NCBI RefSeq assembly: GCF_030209175.1 | Contig: NZ_JARVSM010000004.1 | Location: 186,001 to 250,000 of the forward strand | From: Pseudomonas sp. efr-133-TYG-5 | Lineage (GTDB): Bacteria > Pseudomonadota > Gammaproteobacteria > Pseudomonadales > Pseudomonadaceae | DNA length: 64,000 bases | Reading direction: 5' to 3' | Shown: piece after piece, positions 63,443-64,000 of the stretch | How positions within the stretch are numbered: the first letter of the stretch is position 1 | Layout of the letters: each line of letters begins with the position of its first letter | Translations under genes and position numbers: made by a program | The notes under the pieces: generated by a model | The model's database searches: none | What the model saw: the letters and a program-made list of their open reading frames with translations, nothing else | What the model was told of the DNA's origin: nothing

Positions 63443-64000
63443 TTCGACAACCTCACGATGGCGTCGCGCGCCCGTTCCAGGAACCGCTGTTTTTCTTCCC
63501 CGACAATCCTTGGCAACGGGTTGCCGATGCGGATGGTGCATATGATCGGCAGCGGTACGTGCTTGCCCTTGGGCATCGAGCGGTGCAGGTTTTCCAGGTA
63601 GATCGGCACCAGGTCGACCTCGGGAAAGGACTGCGCGAGGCGGTACAGCCCGGACTTGAATTCCCCCGGCAACGCCTGGGTGGAGCGAGTGCCCTCGGGG
63701 AAAATGATGATCGAATGGCCAGCACGCACCACCTCGAAAATCGGCTCCAGCACGTTGCTGCCCGGGGTCGGATTGCGCTCGATGAGCACGGCATTCAGGC
63801 CTTTCTGCGAAATATAGGCCAGAAAGCGGTTCTTGCCCCAGTAGTCGGCGGCGGCCACCGGTTTGACATTGACCCGCGCCTCCGGTGGCAGGGCTGCAAT
63901 GATCGCCAGGGTGTCCATGTGGCTGGTGTGGTTGGCGAAGTAGATGCGCTGGCGCGACAGGTCCGGCGGGCTTTCCCAGCGGGCGGTCACGCCAATCAGC
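63439..64000 (-). CDS. 1-acyl-sn-glycerol-3-phosphate acyltransferase, PlsC-like (partial, 5' end outside)
   Basis: The C-terminal ~187 residues of an acyltransferase are visible. It has the HxxxxD motif NHTSHMD, ERNPTPGSNVLEP and the FPEGTRS glycerol-binding motif, and ends with the charged RFLERARDAIVRLSK. The reading frame stays open to the window edge (…LIGVTARWESP), so its start lies outside. The stop overlaps the ATG of the CdsA-like gene. Together they would make phosphatidate and then CDP-diacylglycerol. Confidence 0.88.
   Translation of the reverse strand, partial: LIGVTARWESPPDLSRQRIYFANHTSHMDTLAIIAALPPEARVNVKPVAAADYWGKNRFLAYISQKGLNAVLIERNPTPGSNVLEPIFEVVRAGHSIIIFPEGTRSTQALPGEFKSGLYRLAQSFPEVDLVPIYLENLHRSMPKGKHVPLPIICTIRIGNPLPRIVGEEKQRFLERARDAIVRLSK

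Overview
This is a GC-rich chromosomal window of a Pseudomonas, most likely of the P. fluorescens complex. The evidence is the gene content and, from memory, the gene order shared with the PAO1 blocks around uvrD-pycA-oadA and pst-phoU-phoBR-ubiAC-rubB. Many REP-type palindromes with the core GCGAGCCTGCTCGCG, typical of fluorescent pseudomonads, sit between genes. I see no phage, insertion sequence, CRISPR array, rRNA or tRNA. Nearly everything is core or soft-core genome, with a few accessory-looking loci.

Layout. 1-5.9 kb: a partial DUF3301 gene, pdxY, a hotdog thioesterase, a CPA2 cation/proton antiporter, a SUKH/SMI1 protein, a Tim44-domain protein and a half-size EamA transporter. 6-11.3 kb: uvrD and a membrane PAS-PAS-GGDEF-EAL protein. 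11.4-17.3 kb: a HexR-like RpiR regulator, a small basic ORF, pycR and the two-subunit pyruvate carboxylase pycA-oadA, which replenishes oxaloacetate. 17.3-22.8 kb: two paralogous autotransporters in tandem. 22.9-28.5 kb: two GNAT acetyltransferases and a PaiB protein divergent from a MocR regulator, then a polyamine-binding protein and acetylpolyamine aminohydrolase; together these suggest N-acetylpolyamine turnover. 28.6-32.6 kb: an ankyrin protein, an AraC regulator and an orphan gene. 32.6-38.3 kb: asparaginase, an AGCS amino-acid symporter, aspartase and a divergent LysR regulator, a plausible Asn/Asp-to-fumarate route.

38.3-45.3 kb: a small cytoplasmic metzincin-like gene, purE-purK behind a leader with overlapping hairpins, a GlsB/YeaQ membrane protein, a DUF3299 protein, a hexose-6-phosphate mutarotase, a second thioesterase and an MFS transporter. 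45.4-58.4 kb: the phosphate regulon, with pstS and pstCAB-phoU each behind their own Pho box, a REC-domain protein, an M23 peptidase, a CNNM/CorC protein and phoB-phoR on the other strand. 58.5-64 kb: a Yx(FWY)xxD-repeat secreted protein, ubiC-ubiA, rubredoxin and its reductase, an HU protein, and a CdsA-like/PlsC-like pair running off the window end.

Main points for follow-up: PstC and PstA carry very large inserts (beta-propeller-like and coiled-coil-like); DnaA-box sequences cluster inside the linker of the MocR gene; the purEK leader looks like an attenuator; a roughly 180-bp nested palindrome lies upstream of the MFS gene; a second repeat family sits only inside operons (pycA/oadA, pstA/pstB, pstB/phoU, phoB/phoR); and a 192-residue metzincin-like protein has altered consensus residues.
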